This document shows, in pieces, positions 62,783 to 64,000 of a stretch of 64,000 nt of DNA (position 1 is the first letter of the stretch; each line of letters opens with the position of its first letter). The notes beneath the pieces are model-generated. The model ran no database searches. It was given only the letters and a program-made list of their open reading frames with translations, and was not told the origin of the DNA. The stretch is from Phycisphaerae bacterium (GTDB lineage: Bacteria > Planctomycetota > Phycisphaerae > UBA1845). A program made the translations under genes and the position numbers. The DNA lies in contig JAJDDQ010000031.1 in NCBI GenBank assembly GCA_029260215.1, forward strand, positions 1 to 64,000. Reading direction: 5' to 3'.

Positions 62783-63709
62783 ATGGCCAACAAAGAAATC
62801 GCTGATGTGACGGGTGCTTTCGGGTATTCAGGACGTTACATCGCACGCCGGCTTCTCGACGCTGGCGTGGAGGTTCGCACGCTCACCAACGCGCCGGATT
62901 CACAAAGCCCATTTGGAACACGAGTCAAGGCTTTCCCGCTCTCGTTCCACGATCACACCCGACTCATCGAAGCGATGCGAGGAGCAACATCGCTATACAA
63001 CACCTACTGGGTCAGATTCAACCACGCCAGATTCAGGCAGTCGGACGCGGTGAAAAACACGCTCGCCCTGTTTCGTGCGGCACGTGAAGCCGGCGTGCAA
63101 CGCGTTGTCCATCTCAGCATCACGAACCCTTCGGAAGACTCGCCGCTGGAATACTTCCGCAGCAAAGCCACGCTCGAAAAAGCGTTGGTAGATTCCGGTT
63201 TGTCGCACTCGATCCTGCGACCGACCGTGCTGTTCGGGCGTGAAGATGTCCTGGTCAACAACATCGCGTGGTTGCTGCGAAGGTTCCCGTTCTTCGGCCT
63301 GTTCGGAAACGGCTCGTACCGCTTGCAACCCATGTATGTGGACGACATCGCCAAGCTCGCCGTGGAGGAAGGCCAGCGAACCGAAAACCGTGTCGTTGAT
63401 GCCATCGGGCCAGAAACATTCACCTACCGAGAACTCGTCGAGCAGATAGGGCGCGCCATCGGAAAACCAAGGCCGATCATGTCCTTTCCGCCCACAGTCG
63501 GACATCTCGTCGGCTGGATGGTTGGCAAAATCGTCGGCGATGTGGTCATCACGCGCGAGGAAATAACAGGCCTGATGGCCGGGCTTCTATGCACAAATTC
63601 CAAACCGGCAGGTGAAACCAGCCTGACCGAGTGGGCAACCACAAACCACGAGACACTCGGCCTGCGCTACGCGAGCGAACTCGGCAGACGGAAGGACAGA
63701 ACAACGTGA
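62783..63709 (+). CDS. NAD(P)-binding atypical SDR (NDUFA9/NmrA-like)
   Basis: A 308-residue cytosolic Rossmann-fold protein. From the ATG at 62783 (GGAGA upstream) the dinucleotide motif VTGAFGYSGRYIARRLLDAG comes at once; the Gly pattern GAFGYSG is close to GxxGxxG. HLSITNPSEDSPLEYFRSKATLEKALVDSGLSHSILRPTVLFG contains a YxxxK pair and the SDR continuation. LQPMYVDDIAKLAV and the C-terminal FTYRELVEQIGRAIG match the atypical extended SDRs related to complex I NDUFA9 and NmrA. Substrate unknown. Probably in the regulon of the preceding GbsR-type gene. Confidence 0.85.
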   Translation: MANKEIADVTGAFGYSGRYIARRLLDAGVEVRTLTNAPDSQSPFGTRVKAFPLSFHDHTRLIEAMRGATSLYNTYWVRFNHARFRQSDAVKNTLALFRAAREAGVQRVVHLSITNPSEDSPLEYFRSKATLEKALVDSGLSHSILRPTVLFGREDVLVNNIAWLLRRFPFFGLFGNGSYRLQPMYVDDIAKLAVEEGQRTENRVVDAIGPETFTYRELVEQIGRAIGKPRPIMSFPPTVGHLVGWMVGKIVGDVVITREEITGLMAGLLCTNSKPAGETSLTEWATTNHETLGLRYASELGRRKDRTT

Positions 63710-63863
63710 CTGCCGGGTACACGCAGATGCGAGGGCAACTCACCGGCGCGATCAAAAAGCTCGTAAAGATGGACCACAAGGCTCACTCGAAGCACTTGGT
63801 GCGGTTGTCGCGATGTGAATATTGGCTGAGCTGCAATTCCTTTTTTTGACTCAGGATTTTGTC

Positions 63864-64000
63864 ATGACTATAGAATCCGAAAAAACAGTCCGAACAGATT
63901 CTCGATCACATGGGTTGTTCAGCTTGCGCGGTGAGATCAATCGGCTTCCCTTCGCTGCAGTTGGCATTGGGCTGTTTCTTGCCAAATATGCTCTGGATTG
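63864..64000 (+). CDS. Membrane protein, N-terminal fragment (runs off right edge)
   Basis: An open frame of 45 codons to the window end, MTIESEKTVRTDSRSHGLFS then LRGEINRLPFAAVGIGLFLAKYALD. The last part is the start of a hydrophobic helix. The FSLRGEINRLPF... opening resembles DUF805-like membrane proteins with an N-terminal F-x-x-x-GRI-R motif, but too little is visible to decide. The gap 63710-63863 before it contains no gene I can support. Confidence 0.55.
   Translation, partial: MTIESEKTVRTDSRSHGLFSLRGEINRLPFAAVGIGLFLAKYALD

Overview
The window looks like a chromosomal segment of a GC-rich planctomycete, most likely a Phycisphaerae-type bacterium. The grounds are as follows. Several secreted proteins end in dockerin-like calcium-binding repeats (481-2439, 2460-4037, 7749-11294, 35177-36631). 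One giant secreted protein carries the ACCLPDGxC cysteine modules that I associate with that group. There is a prepilin-like protein of the type abundant in planctomycetes, a Kdo transferase (an LPS-type envelope), and many CRTAC1, TPR and DHOR-like proteins. This placement is inference from family content. I saw no rRNA, tRNA, CRISPR array, prophage or transposase.

Layout. 481-7385 (+) is a compact operon: a five-haem cytochrome, a MauG-like di-haem peroxidase, a CRTAC1-type FG-GAP protein and a TPR lipoprotein. It ends at a bidirectional hairpin. 7749-14860 (-) encodes a lamin-tail/cysteine-module secreted protein behind two M14 carboxypeptidases, one of which has lost most of its catalytic residues. 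15203-20006 holds housekeeping genes (pyrB, waaA), an acetyltransferase, a VOC protein and several hairpin repeats. 20021-22666 (-) has a sigma54 activator with a degenerate receiver, queF, and a tiny two-helix membrane gene with an in-frame TGA in a C-G-S-[TGA] context that may be a selenoprotein. Divergent from it is a trypsin-like secreted protease, followed by a TSUP permease and a PA0069-type radical SAM protein.

27401-30594 (+) is a prepilin-like protein coupled to a hybrid histidine kinase. 30631-38300 (-) has a B12/radical SAM protein, a duplicated DHOR-like tetrahaem lipoprotein, a seven-repeat FG-GAP propeller and fumC. 38450-41340 (+) is a NatA/NatB-type ABC exporter whose permease is fused to a CPBP protease. 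41367-43775 (-) is an osmoprotectant-type ABC importer with a fused permease and binding protein. 43943-49763 carries an isolated nuoC, trmB, a YggS protein, a sodium/solute symporter with a 43-residue companion gene, an orphan beta-class DNA methyltransferase and a GNAT protein.

49787-56175 (-) pairs an Hsp70 with a J-like/FHA protein, and a Maf/DUF115 glycosylation protein with a SPASM protein lacking the radical SAM cysteines. 56215-61818 (-) contains aat and envelope or membrane genes (prenyltransferase-fold protein, GT2 glycosyltransferase, multi-pass proteins). 62110-63709 (+) is a GbsR-type regulator with a clear promoter and palindrome, then an NAD(P)-binding SDR. The start of a membrane protein runs off the right edge.

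Many neighbouring genes overlap by ATGA (stop/start), so translational coupling is common. Gaps between gene groups are rich in several unrelated inverted-repeat families.
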